From contig NZ_JAATEM010000041.1 in the NCBI RefSeq assembly GCF_012034205.1, positions 1 through 57,171 of the forward strand: a stretch of DNA of 57,171 nt. Direction: 5' to 3'. The stretch is from Streptomyces composti (GTDB taxonomy: Bacteria > Actinomycetota > Actinomycetes > Streptomycetales > Streptomycetaceae). Both the position numbers and the translations under genes were made by a program. The notes under the pieces are model-generated. The model saw nothing but the letters and a program-made list of their open reading frames with translations. It made no database searches and was not told where the DNA came from. This document shows positions 35,881-44,012 of this stretch, piece after piece (the first letter of the stretch is position 1; the number at the start of each line of letters is the position of its first letter).

Positions 35881-36708
35881 TCAGCTGCCCAGGGCCAGCT
35901 TGCGCAGCTGGTCGAGGGTGCCGTTGAAGCGGTCGTGGTCGCCGACCGTGGGACCGGTCGAGGTGTACTGCCACATCGTGTAGTAGCTCCAGCCGGCCGG
36001 CAGCTCGCCCGCGGTGGAGGCGTACCGGGCGATCCACAGCGGGGTGGTGGCGGCGAAGCCGGAGTAGTTGCCGGTGCACAGCTTCCACCAGCTGGTCGAG
36101 GTGTAGAGCACCGGGTAGCGGCCGGTGCGGGCCCGGTACTGGTTCATGAAGTCACGGATCCAGCTCACCATCGAACTGGCGGACTTGCCGTAGCAGTCGT
36201 CCCCGTACGGGTTCCACTCCATGTCCAGCGCGCCCGGCAGGGTACGGCCGTCGGCGGACCAGCCGCCGCCGTGGTCGACGAAGTAGTCCGCCTGGGTGGC
36301 GCCGCTGGAGGTGTCGGGGGTGGCGAAGTGGTACGCGCCGCGGATCATCCCGACGTCGTACGAACCGCCGTACTGCTGCGCGTAGTAGGGATTCCGGTAG
36401 TACGTGCCCTCCGTCGCCTTGGCGTAGGCCCAGCGGACGCCGCTGTTCCAGAGGGTCGGCCAGGCCACATTGCCCTGGTGGCTGGAGACGTCCACGCCTT
36501 CGGTCTGCGCCGCGCGCTCGACCGGCAGACCGCCCTGGCCGTCGTGGGCTACGACGCCCATGCCCATGTAGGCGGAGCCGCGGGGCGGGACGGCGGGCGG
36601 GGACTCGGCCGCGGTGGCCGGCCGGGGCAGCCAGAGGACGGCGAGCAGGGCCGCGACCCCGGCCGTGAACGCCCTCAACCCGGGCAGACCGGATATGCGT
36701 CCGGGCAT
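35881..36708 (-). CDS. Secreted GH25 lysozyme-like muramidase
   Basis: 275 aa from ATG 36708, with GGAGG 7 nt upstream. A signal peptide (hydrophobic AFTAGVAALLAVLWLP, cleavage near ATA-AE) sends it out. The GH25 barrel begins at GVDVSSHQGN with Asp73, and carries YAKATEGTYYRNP, MIRGAYHFA and ALDMEWNP with Asp162 and catalytic Glu164. It hydrolyses the beta-1,4 bond in peptidoglycan. No cell-wall-binding domain is present. A perfect 16-bp palindrome lies 32 bp upstream. Divergent from the MarR gene, which may regulate it. Confidence 0.93.
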   Translation of the reverse strand: MPGRISGLPGLRAFTAGVAALLAVLWLPRPATAAESPPAVPPRGSAYMGMGVVAHDGQGGLPVERAAQTEGVDVSSHQGNVAWPTLWNSGVRWAYAKATEGTYYRNPYYAQQYGGSYDVGMIRGAYHFATPDTSSGATQADYFVDHGGGWSADGRTLPGALDMEWNPYGDDCYGKSASSMVSWIRDFMNQYRARTGRYPVLYTSTSWWKLCTGNYSGFAATTPLWIARYASTAGELPAGWSYYTMWQYTSTGPTVGDHDRFNGTLDQLRKLALGS

Positions 36709-36739
36709 GAAGTACCTCCGTCGGTGGGGTGAGCCGGGC

Positions 36740-36755
36740 GCTGACACGTGTCAGC
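36740..36755. promoter_or_regulatory. Perfect 16-bp palindrome upstream of the GH25 gene
   Basis: GCTGACACGTGTCAGC is fully self-complementary and lies 32 bp before the lysozyme start codon, in the space shared with the divergent MarR gene. It is a good operator candidate. Confidence 0.55.
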
Positions 36756-36893
36756 CGCCGCCCGTGCGGCGGGCATGACACATCCGCGCCTGGTGAAGGG
36801 AAAAGCTGCGCACGCAGACCGTGCAGCGGGAAGGGGGTCCGGGCGCTGCCGCTGGTCTACGCCTGCGAAATACTTACCGGACGGCATTGATGT

Positions 36894-36905
36894 CGCCACT
36901 TGGCG
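36894..36905. promoter_or_regulatory. Short palindrome upstream of MarR gene
   Basis: CGCCA-CT-TGGCG, a 5+2+5 dyad 39 bp before the MarR GTG. Possible autoregulatory site; weak on its own. Confidence 0.3.
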
Positions 36906-36943
36906 CAAACGTTCACGACCGGGAAACCTAGGCAGGGGCTGAC

Positions 36944-37438
36944 GTGCAGGAAGACGGAAACGGCAGCGCGGGGCGCGACGCGTCCCCGGCGCCCGGAGAG
37001 GGCGCGGACCGGCCCGGGTTCCTCGCGCTGGAACGGGAGTTGACCGTCCTGTTGCGGCGCGCCCGGGCCAACCAGGGGGAGATGGCCAGGGAGGTCCACC
37101 CGGACCTGGAGTCCTCCGCGTACGGGCTGCTCGTCCGCTTGGATGAATGCGGCCGGCAGCGGGCCACCGAACTCGCCGCCTACATCGGCGTCGGCAAGGC
37201 CACCATGTCCCGCCAGCTGCGCGCGCTGGAGGAGCTGGGGCTGGTCGCCCGCGAGCCCGACCCGGCCGACGGCCGCGCCTGGCTGGTCGCGCTCACCCAG
37301 GAGGGGCAGGACCGGGTCCGCAGGGTCCGCGAGGCGCGCCGCGCCCGTTACGCCGGACGGCTGGCGGACTGGGACCCGCGGGAGGTGGCGGAGCTGGCGC
37401 GGCTGCTGGGGGAGCTGAACAGGAGCATGGAGAAGTAG
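36944..37438 (+). CDS. MarR-family transcriptional regulator
   Basis: 164 aa from GTG 36944. After a 25-residue flexible N-terminus, the winged HTH spans about 55-120: RATELAAYIGVGKATMSRQL as recognition region and REPDPADGRAWLVALT as the wing. It ends in a dimerisation helix (EVAELARLLGELNRSM). It probably responds to a small aromatic ligand and controls itself and perhaps the divergent lysozyme gene; neither is shown. Confidence 0.88.
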   Translation: MQEDGNGSAGRDASPAPGEGADRPGFLALERELTVLLRRARANQGEMAREVHPDLESSAYGLLVRLDECGRQRATELAAYIGVGKATMSRQLRALEELGLVAREPDPADGRAWLVALTQEGQDRVRRVREARRARYAGRLADWDPREVAELARLLGELNRSMEK

Positions 37439-37484
37439 CCGGCCCCCGGCCGGCCCCGTGGCTCCGGTGCCGCCCGCCGGTCCG

Positions 37485-37655
37485 GTTCCCCGGGTGCTTC
37501 CGGCCGGCCCGGTTCCGGGCGCCTTCGGCCGGTTGCGTTGCTCGTTTCCCGGGTGCTTCCGGTCGGCTCCGTTGCTCAGGCACCTTCGGGCGGCTCCGCT
37601 GCCCGGGTGCTTCCGCCCCGCTCCATAGCGCGGGTGCCTCCGCCGGGAGCCGGCC
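37485..37655. repeat. Degenerate tandem repeats between MarR and PP2C-like genes
   Basis: About six imperfect copies of a unit near 30 nt, built around GGTGCTTCCG(G)CCGGCTCCGTTGCCCG, with point changes and length variation. The region lies between convergent genes and codes for nothing evident. Confidence 0.6.
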
Positions 37656-37682
37656 GTGCGCCGCTCCCTGCGTGCCGCCGTC

Positions 37683-38468
37683 TCACAGCTCCACGTGGAC
37701 CGCCGTCGCGTCGTCGTGGCGCTTGCCGCGGCCGGCGGCGGTGCCCTCGGCCGCCGCCCGCTCCAGCTCCCGCACCCGGTCCACCAGGGCCTGCGTGCCC
37801 TCCTTGCGGACCAGGGCCAGGCAGTCGGACCAGTCGCCCTGGCCGAAGCGCTCCACCCAGCGGGCGGCGCCGTCCGTCAGGGCGAGCAGGGCCCGCACCT
37901 GCCCGCGCGGCAGCGAACCGGTGACCGCGCGCGCCGCCACCGACGGGTCGGCCGCGGCGGTGAAGAAGCCGCCCTCCTTGTTGCGCAGCGTGGCGTCCAC
38001 CAGGGCGTCCGTGGCCAGCGCCGAGCGGGGCAGCAGGGACAACCGTTCGTCCAGCAGCGGGATGACCTCACCGGCCGGCGACTCGGCCAGCAGGACCGAG
38101 TCGGACAGGACGAGCCAGTCCACCGAGGCCAGTGACCAGCGGGCCAGAACGACCGTCGCCTGGGGCGTACGGGGGTGAGAAAGGTCACAGTTGTCGGCGT
38201 GGCCGCGGGCCGTCCTGGAGATGGCCTCGGCCAGCACCTCGGTCAGCGGCACATCCGGGAGCGAAACGGTCAGTTCCGTCAGTGCTCCGCCCAGCCGGGC
38301 CGTGAACCACGGGACCGAATGCAGACACCCCGTCCCGGTCCTCGGCGGCGTCACCCCGTCGAGCACGACGAGCGCGCCGCCCTGTCCGGAGGCCGGAAGT
38401 CCGACGCTCGCGAAGTCCTCGTTGGGGCGGTCCGGATCCCCGGGTTCCGAAACAAGCTCCGTACGCAT
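37683..38468 (-). CDS. PP2C-like Ser/Thr phosphatase domain protein
   Basis: 261 aa from ATG 38468. PP2C-type metal-binding features are visible: PNEDFASV near the N-terminus, VVLDGVTPP for the usual DGMGG, LLALTDGAARWV, and a final HDDATAVHVEL. The DG box is altered (DGVTPP), so catalytic activity is uncertain. It lacks membrane segments and regulatory domains. It lies divergently next to the conservon sensor kinase gene, across a 395-bp gap; whether it acts on that module is unknown. Confidence 0.8.
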   Translation of the reverse strand: MRTELVSEPGDPDRPNEDFASVGLPASGQGGALVVLDGVTPPRTGTGCLHSVPWFTARLGGALTELTVSLPDVPLTEVLAEAISRTARGHADNCDLSHPRTPQATVVLARWSLASVDWLVLSDSVLLAESPAGEVIPLLDERLSLLPRSALATDALVDATLRNKEGGFFTAAADPSVAARAVTGSLPRGQVRALLALTDGAARWVERFGQGDWSDCLALVRKEGTQALVDRVRELERAAAEGTAAGRGKRHDDATAVHVEL

Positions 38469-38863
38469 CCGGCCAGTCTGCACGACCCCTTCACAACGGG
38501 CGCAACGGGCTGGCAACGTCCGCCGGATCCTCGCTCTTGTGCAGGTCAGCCGCCCACTTTGGGGCGGAATGCTGTGCTCCGGGAAGACGTGACGGCGAAT
38601 CCTGCCACCGCCCGGCCCGGACGTCCAACCGGCGTGCCGCGCAAGGCCGCTGCATCGGACAGCGGAACTTGCCCCCCAACTCACGTCCGATGTTCACTCC
38701 TTCGAGTGGCGGGTCAGGTGATGCGCATCCACTGCCCACTGGCACTGCAAGGGTCGGGGAGCGATGGGGGCGCCTCGCGGCCCGGACACGGTCGACGGCT
38801 CGGGGCAGGCGTCCGCGCCCGTTGACGGAGCGTCACCCGGGCCCACGGGTACACGAGTCAGGA
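38469..38863. other. 395-bp intergenic region upstream of the conservon
   Basis: It should hold divergent promoters for the PP2C-like gene and the conservon operon. An in-frame extension of the kinase frame runs through it but has no better start. I see no clear hexamers or dyads. Confidence 0.4.
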
Positions 38864-41800
38864 ATGCGAGCACCGGTGCAGAAGACGCGGCCTCGTGGCA
38901 CAGGCAAGCAGACGACCCCCACAGGGGACACGGAGCAGAAGCCCACCGTCGGCAGGGGCCGCCCCACACACGTACGCAACCGGCTCGTCGTCGCCGTGGC
39001 CGTGGTGGCCGCCGCGATCGCCGGTGCGGGTACTCCCTCGCTGCTCACCGCCTCCGGGCAACTCAGCGACTCCCAGGAGCTGGTGACGCTCTCCGAGCAG
39101 ACCCAGAACGCCCTGACCCTCGCCCACTCCCTCGCCGACGAGCGGGACGAGGTCACCTCCTTCATCGCCGCGGGACGCCCCCGGTCCAAGGCGCCGTCCG
39201 AGCAGCACAGCGCCCGCGTCGACCGGCAGGTCGACGAACTCCGCGCGGACAGCGACACCTCCGACGAACTCCGCGACGACCTCGACGCCATCGCCGCCGT
39301 CCGCCGCGCCGCGCTGACCGGCAAGAGCAGCGCCCTCGAGGCCCACCAGGCGTACTCGACCGCGATCAACGAACTGCACCGCCTGGCCGAGCGGCTCGCG
39401 GAGAAGACCCCGCCGCGCGCCGGCTCCGGCGCCCACGCCCTGGCCGAGCTGGACTCCGCCGTCCAGCAGGCCGCCGCCGCCCGCGGTCTGCTGCTGGCCG
39501 CGCTCAGCGTGCCGCGCAGCACCAGGACCGTGATCGACCCGGTCACCGGACTGCCCACCACGTCCACCGGCTCCAGCGCCGCCGACACCAGGCGGCGCGA
39601 CGCGCTCACCGCCGCCGCGGTCCAGGCCCGGCTGCGCTCCGACGCCGCGCTCGCCGACTTCCGCGAGACCGCGCCCAGGTCCGCCCGCAGCTCGTACGAC
39701 TCCACCGTCACCGGGCCCGAGGTCAACTCCGCCGAGAAGTACCTGGCCCGGCTCACCGACCAGCCGGCGCTCTCCGAGTCCGAACTCGGCACCGACCCCA
39801 AGAAGCTGCGGGCCGCGCTCACCGCGCGCATCGACATGATGCGCGGCGTGGAGTCCGCGCTCTACGAGCAGCGCAGCAAGGAACTCGCGCAGCTCAGGGA
39901 CGACGACGTCACCGCGCTGGAGATCCGCGTGGCCGTCCTGGGCGCGCTGATGCTGCTGGCCGTCGGCATCGCCACCGCCCTGGCCCGCACCCTGACCCGC
40001 CCCCTGTCGGTGCTGCGGCGCGGCACCGCCCGCCTCGCCGAGGCCGAGGACCCGGCGAGCCAGGAGCCCATCGCCTTCACCGGCCGCAACGACGAGTTCG
40101 CGCAGGTCGTCCGCTCCGTGAACGCGCTGCACGCGCACGCCGCCCGGCTCGCCGAGCGGATCGCCACGCTGGAGACCGACCGCAAACACCTGGTCGGCCA
40201 GCGGCAGAAGATGGCAGACGCCCGCGAGGAGCTGCGGGCCGAACTCGCCGACGCCACCGCCAGGCTGGAGCGGCACCGGGCGGCCATCGGCGGCACCTTC
40301 GTCAACCTGGCGCTGCGCACCCTCGGCCTGGTCGAGCGTCAGCTGAGCGTCATCGAGGGCCTGGAGGAGCGCGAGCAGGACCCGGACCGGCTCGCCACCC
40401 TGTTCAAGCTCGACCACTTCGCCACGGTGATGCGCCGGCACAGCGAGAACCTGCTGGTCCTGGCCGGCGCCGAGCACGGCCAGCAGACCGCGGGCCCGGT
40501 CCCGCTGGTGGACGTGGCGCGGGCCGCGGTGAGCGAGATCGAGCGCTACGAGCGGGTCAGGATCGCGGCCCTGCCGCCGCACGTGCACATCGTCGGGTTC
40601 GCCGCGGACGACCTGTCCCACCTGCTCGCCGAACTCCTGGAGAACGCCACCTCCTTCTCCCCGCCGGACCTGCCCGTGGAGATCTCCGGCTGGCTGATGG
40701 AGAACGGCGAGGTCATGCTCTCCGTCCAGGACGAGGGCATCGGCATGACCGCCGAGCGGCTGGAGCGGCTCAACGCCCGCCTGTCCGAGTTCGACCCGGA
40801 GGCCGGCTACGACTCGGAGGGCGAGGACGGTCTCGGCCTCGGCCTGTACGTGGTGGCCCGGCTCGCCCAGCGGCACGGGGTGCGGGTGCAGCTGCGGGCG
40901 CAGAAGCAGGGCGGCGTGGCCGCGGTCGTGGTGCTGCCCAAGGCGCTGCTCGCCGACGACAAGGCGGCGGTCCCCAGCTCCGCCCCCGTCAAGGGGCCCC
41001 ATCACGGCTTCTCCCTCCCCGGCGCCGACGCCGAGGCCAACTCCAACGTCCTGCACGGCCGTACGGAGCAGGGCGACCGCGTGGTCGCCCTGGCCGAGGA
41101 GGCGGTGCGCCGCCAGGAGGCGGAGGAGCGGCCGGAGGAGGCCGACGCCACCGCCGGGCCGGTGGCGGACACCACGGAACGAGCGGACACCACGGAACGA
41201 GCGGCGGCGGACGCGACCGCGGCCGAGGTCGGCGAGTCCACCCCGGCACAGGCGTCCGCACGGTCCGGTGAGGCGGCCGGAGACGGCCGGTCCGGGCAAG
41301 CGCGGGAGCCGTCGTCCGCGCAGGACGGCGACCGCTCGACGGAGCCCGCGCAGGACGCCGGGGAGTCCGCTGCCGAGTCCGCCGGCTCCGAGTCCCCGCA
41401 GCCCGGCGGCGAGTTCGAGCGCCTCTGGCCCAAGGACGCCGACCGGTACCGGCCCGGAAAGCCCGGCGACGACGAGCCGGAGCCCGCGGAGCACGGCCGG
41501 GACGCCGACGGCGAGGACCGCGGCCAGGACGGCACCGAGCCCCCCTCCGACGCGGCCGACGAGCCGGCCGGTGAGCACGGCGGACCCGCCGGCGACGAGC
41601 GCGCGGCGAGCACCCCACGGAGCGGGAGCGAGGCGGCCGAGAGCGCCGCGAAGACCTCGGCGGGCGCGCCCGAGCGGCCCGCCGAGACCACGATGGAGCT
41701 GCTGCTTCCCCTGACGGACCGCCCCGCCGAAGCGCCCGCGGAGCAGGACGCGCAGCAGGACGAGCGCACGGCGGCGGCCGAGGAGGCCGGTCCCGCCGGC

Positions 41801-42418
41801 CCCACCCGGACCGGCACCGGCGACTGGACCCTCCCCGGCGAGTCCGCCGAGCCCTCCGGCGGGCGGACCCCCGACGGCGGCACCACCTCCACCACCGGTA
41901 CCTGGACCGCGCACGACGACACCGCGCGCACCGGGCAGCGGGCCCGGCCCGACGAGTCCGGCGAGGCCGAGGAGCCGCCCTCCGAGGGCGGCCGGGACGA
42001 GCAGGCGACCCGCGCCGGCCTCCCGACGCGCCCGGTGCCCGGCTCCGGCGCGTCCGGCCGGGCGGCCGGCTCCGGGCTGCCCAGGCGGCCCGTCGCCGAC
42101 GGCCCCGAGGACGAGCACGCCCGGGTGCCCGACGGCTCCGGCGAGGAGGAGGCCGTCACCGCCAAGGGCCTGCCCAAGCGCACCCCGAAGATCACCCCTC
42201 CCGCCTCCGTGCCGCGGCCGCGCACCGGCGGCGTGGACGCGGAGGCGCTGCGCAGGAGGCTCGGCGGCTTCCGGCGCGGCGCGGAGGCCGGACGCCGGGA
42301 CGTCGAGGCGGAGCTCGCGGAGGAGACCGGCCGCCATCAGCGGCCCGACCAGACCACTTCCACTTCAGGCACATCCGAGGAAGCCACGGGGGGCACCGTC
42401 GAGGAGGCAAGCAGTTGA
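38864..42418 (+). CDS. Conservon sensor kinase (CvnA-type) with NIT-like sensor region and long disordered tail
   Basis: 1184 aa from ATG 38864 (start uncertain; GTG 38876 is near). Transmembrane helix 1 is at about 41-59 and helix 2 at about 351-376. Between them lies a helical extracellular region resembling nitrate/nitrite-sensing domains (ALAELDSAVQQAAAARGLLL). HAMP follows, then a helical region with FKLDHFATVMRRHSENLLVL, and an HATPase-like domain: LLENATSFSPP, QDEGIGM, GLGLGLYVVARLA (about 578-690). No canonical H-box histidine precedes it. Residues about 700-1184 are disordered, rich in Glu, Ala, Pro and Gly. First gene of an operon with roadblock, DUF742 and GTPase genes. Confidence 0.9.
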   Translation: MRAPVQKTRPRGTGKQTTPTGDTEQKPTVGRGRPTHVRNRLVVAVAVVAAAIAGAGTPSLLTASGQLSDSQELVTLSEQTQNALTLAHSLADERDEVTSFIAAGRPRSKAPSEQHSARVDRQVDELRADSDTSDELRDDLDAIAAVRRAALTGKSSALEAHQAYSTAINELHRLAERLAEKTPPRAGSGAHALAELDSAVQQAAAARGLLLAALSVPRSTRTVIDPVTGLPTTSTGSSAADTRRRDALTAAAVQARLRSDAALADFRETAPRSARSSYDSTVTGPEVNSAEKYLARLTDQPALSESELGTDPKKLRAALTARIDMMRGVESALYEQRSKELAQLRDDDVTALEIRVAVLGALMLLAVGIATALARTLTRPLSVLRRGTARLAEAEDPASQEPIAFTGRNDEFAQVVRSVNALHAHAARLAERIATLETDRKHLVGQRQKMADAREELRAELADATARLERHRAAIGGTFVNLALRTLGLVERQLSVIEGLEEREQDPDRLATLFKLDHFATVMRRHSENLLVLAGAEHGQQTAGPVPLVDVARAAVSEIERYERVRIAALPPHVHIVGFAADDLSHLLAELLENATSFSPPDLPVEISGWLMENGEVMLSVQDEGIGMTAERLERLNARLSEFDPEAGYDSEGEDGLGLGLYVVARLAQRHGVRVQLRAQKQGGVAAVVVLPKALLADDKAAVPSSAPVKGPHHGFSLPGADAEANSNVLHGRTEQGDRVVALAEEAVRRQEAEERPEEADATAGPVADTTERADTTERAAADATAAEVGESTPAQASARSGEAAGDGRSGQAREPSSAQDGDRSTEPAQDAGESAAESAGSESPQPGGEFERLWPKDADRYRPGKPGDDEPEPAEHGRDADGEDRGQDGTEPPSDAADEPAGEHGGPAGDERAASTPRSGSEAAESAAKTSAGAPERPAETTMELLLPLTDRPAEAPAEQDAQQDERTAAAEEAGPAGPTRTGTGDWTLPGESAEPSGGRTPDGGTTSTTGTWTAHDDTARTGQRARPDESGEAEEPPSEGGRDEQATRAGLPTRPVPGSGASGRAAGSGLPRRPVADGPEDEHARVPDGSGEEEAVTAKGLPKRTPKITPPASVPRPRTGGVDAEALRRRLGGFRRGAEAGRRDVEAELAEETGRHQRPDQTTSTSGTSEEATGGTVEEASS
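41165..41200. repeat. Tandem 18-bp duplication in the kinase tail
   Basis: The 18-mer GCGGACACCACGGAACGA is present twice head to tail, adding one ADTTER unit to the disordered tail. Likely a recent slippage event. Confidence 0.8.
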
Positions 42419-42918
42419 CCGCGCCCAGTACCTTCGGACTGAGCAGTGAGGCCCGCAATCTGCACTGGCTGCTGACCAACCTGGTCGAGGAGGTGCCCGG
42501 CATCCTCTCCGTCGCGGTGGTCTCCTCGGACGGCCTGCTGCTCCTCTCCTCCGACTCCGCGCACGTCGCCGAGGCCCGTGAGGCCCGCACCCGGCAGCGC
42601 ACCGGTCCCCGGGGCTCCGCCGCCGACCTGGCCACCGTCGTCTCCGGCATCGGCAGCCTCACCGTGGGCGCCGCCCGGCTGATGGACTACGGGCCGGTCA
42701 AGCACACCATGGTCGCCATGGACGAGGGCAGCCTGTTCGTGATGTCCATCAGCGACGGCTCCCTGCTCGGTGTGCACGGCTCCGCGGAGTGCGACATGAG
42801 CGTCGTGGCCTACCACATGGCCCTGTTCGTCGGCCGCGCCGGCCATGTGCTCACCCCCGAGCTCCGCAGCGAACTGCGCAAGTCCCTGGAGAACGAGTCC
42901 ACCGGGAGTCCCCGATGA
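42415..42918 (+). CDS. Roadblock/LC7-domain protein (CvnB-type)
   Basis: 167 aa from TTG 42415, which overlaps the kinase stop codon (TTGA) and has GAGGAGG upstream. The roadblock/LC7 fold spans most of it: NLHWLLTNLVEEVPGI, VAVVSSDGLLLLSSD, and MVAMDEGSLFVMSISDGSLL. In conservons this protein complexes with the kinase and GTPase at the membrane and is thought to modulate the GTPase, much as MglB-type proteins do. An extra basic loop (EAREARTRQRTGPRG) is inserted after beta-2. Its end overlaps the DUF742 gene. Confidence 0.93.
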   Translation: MTAPSTFGLSSEARNLHWLLTNLVEEVPGILSVAVVSSDGLLLLSSDSAHVAEAREARTRQRTGPRGSAADLATVVSGIGSLTVGAARLMDYGPVKHTMVAMDEGSLFVMSISDGSLLGVHGSAECDMSVVAYHMALFVGRAGHVLTPELRSELRKSLENESTGSPR

Positions 42919-43361
42919 GCAGCACGTCCAGGAAGCACCTCCCGAAGCGGGGTGCCGACCGCAAACCCGCCCGGGTACGCCCGTACTCGCTCACCGGCGG
43001 CCGTACCCGCTTCGGGCACGTGCTGCTCGTCGAGACCTTCGTCGGCGCCACCGCCGCGGCGACGGCCGGCGGCGGCACGGCTGCCCTGGACGCCGCCGAC
43101 GAGCGGCGGGAACTGACGAGTGGTTCGCTGGCGTCGATCATGCCGGAGATGCGGGCCATCGTCGAACTGTGCCGCCGGATGCGAACGGTGGCCGAGATCG
43201 CCGCGCTGCTGAAGATGCCGCTCGGCGTGGTCCGCGTGCTGCTCAGCGACCTCGCGGACCAGGGAAAGATCCGTGTGTACGGCACCGGTACGGGCCACGG
43301 CACGGGCCGTCCGGACCGCGCTCTGCTGGAAAGGGTGCTCAGTGGACTCCGCCGTCTCTGA
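42915..43361 (+). CDS. DUF742 protein (CvnC-type)
   Basis: 148 aa from ATG 42915 (ATGA overlap with the roadblock gene). The N-terminus is basic (RKHLPKRGADRKPARVRPY), then a typical VRPYSLTGGRT motif opens the DUF742 domain. The domain ends in a winged-helix-like part: MRTVAEIAALLKMPLGVVRVLLSDLADQG. An extra Thr/Ala/Gly-rich loop (VETFVGATAAATAGGGTAAL) is inserted. It is the third conservon component, possibly DNA- or partner-binding. Its last 20 nt overlap the GTPase gene. Confidence 0.92.
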   Translation: MSSTSRKHLPKRGADRKPARVRPYSLTGGRTRFGHVLLVETFVGATAAATAGGGTAALDAADERRELTSGSLASIMPEMRAIVELCRRMRTVAEIAALLKMPLGVVRVLLSDLADQGKIRVYGTGTGHGTGRPDRALLERVLSGLRRL

Positions 43362-43998
43362 CGTCTCCGACGCCACCCGAGGCGTCTCCGACTCCCCGCT
43401 CGTCGCCGCGCCCGAGGAGCCGATGCAGCCCTGGCAGGCGGACCGCACCCGCGCACCGATCGCGACCAAGATCGTGGTGGCGGGCGGTTTCGGCGTCGGC
43501 AAGACCACGCTGGTCAGTTCCGTCTCGGAGATCACGCCGCTGCAGACCGAGGCGCTGATGACCGAGGCGAGCGAGGAGACCGACGACCTCACCGGCACGC
43601 CGGACAAGCGCACCACCACCGTGGCCATGGACTTCGGCCGCATCACGCTCGACGACGACCTGGTGCTGTACCTCTTCGGCACCCCGGGCCAGCAGCGCTT
43701 CTGGTTCATGTGGGACGACATCGTGCGCGGTGCGATAGGCGCCGTCGTCATGGCCGACACCCGGCGCCTGAAGGACTGCTTCCCGGCGCTCGACTACTTC
43801 GAGAGCTGCGGACTGCCGTACGTCGTCGCGGTGAACCACTTCGACGGCAGCGAGCTGTACGAACCGGAGGACGTGCGGGAGGCGCTCACGATCCCCGCGC
43901 ACATACCTGTCATGATCATGGATGCGCGCCGCCGGATCTCGGTCATCGAGACCCTTCTGTCCCTCGTGGGCCACGCGCTCGACGAAACCCCCGAGTAG
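43342..43998 (+). CDS. Small Ras-like GTPase of the conservon (CvnD-type)
   Basis: 218 aa from GTG 43342, overlapping the DUF742 gene end. G1 is GGFGVGKTT (48-56), G3 is LFGTPGQQRFW with the altered Q-Q pair usual for this family, and G4 is NHFD in place of NKxD. There is no lipid signal. In S. coelicolor conservons such GTPases act as membrane-associated switches tied to the kinase. The fourth gene of the operon, it is followed 15 bp later by the flavin monooxygenase gene. Confidence 0.93.
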   Translation: MDSAVSDVSDATRGVSDSPLVAAPEEPMQPWQADRTRAPIATKIVVAGGFGVGKTTLVSSVSEITPLQTEALMTEASEETDDLTGTPDKRTTTVAMDFGRITLDDDLVLYLFGTPGQQRFWFMWDDIVRGAIGAVVMADTRRLKDCFPALDYFESCGLPYVVAVNHFDGSELYEPEDVREALTIPAHIPVMIMDARRRISVIETLLSLVGHALDETPE

Positions 43999-44012
43999 GA
44001 GACACCCCACCC

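Noticed and set aside
33860..36088. A 742-codon frame antisense to lon
   Set aside because: Low-complexity translation with no motif; Lon on the plus strand is complete.
38858..42337. An open frame of over 1150 codons antisense to the conservon kinase
   Set aside because: The translation is low-complexity Gly/Leu/Val with no motif, typical of the complement of high-GC codons.
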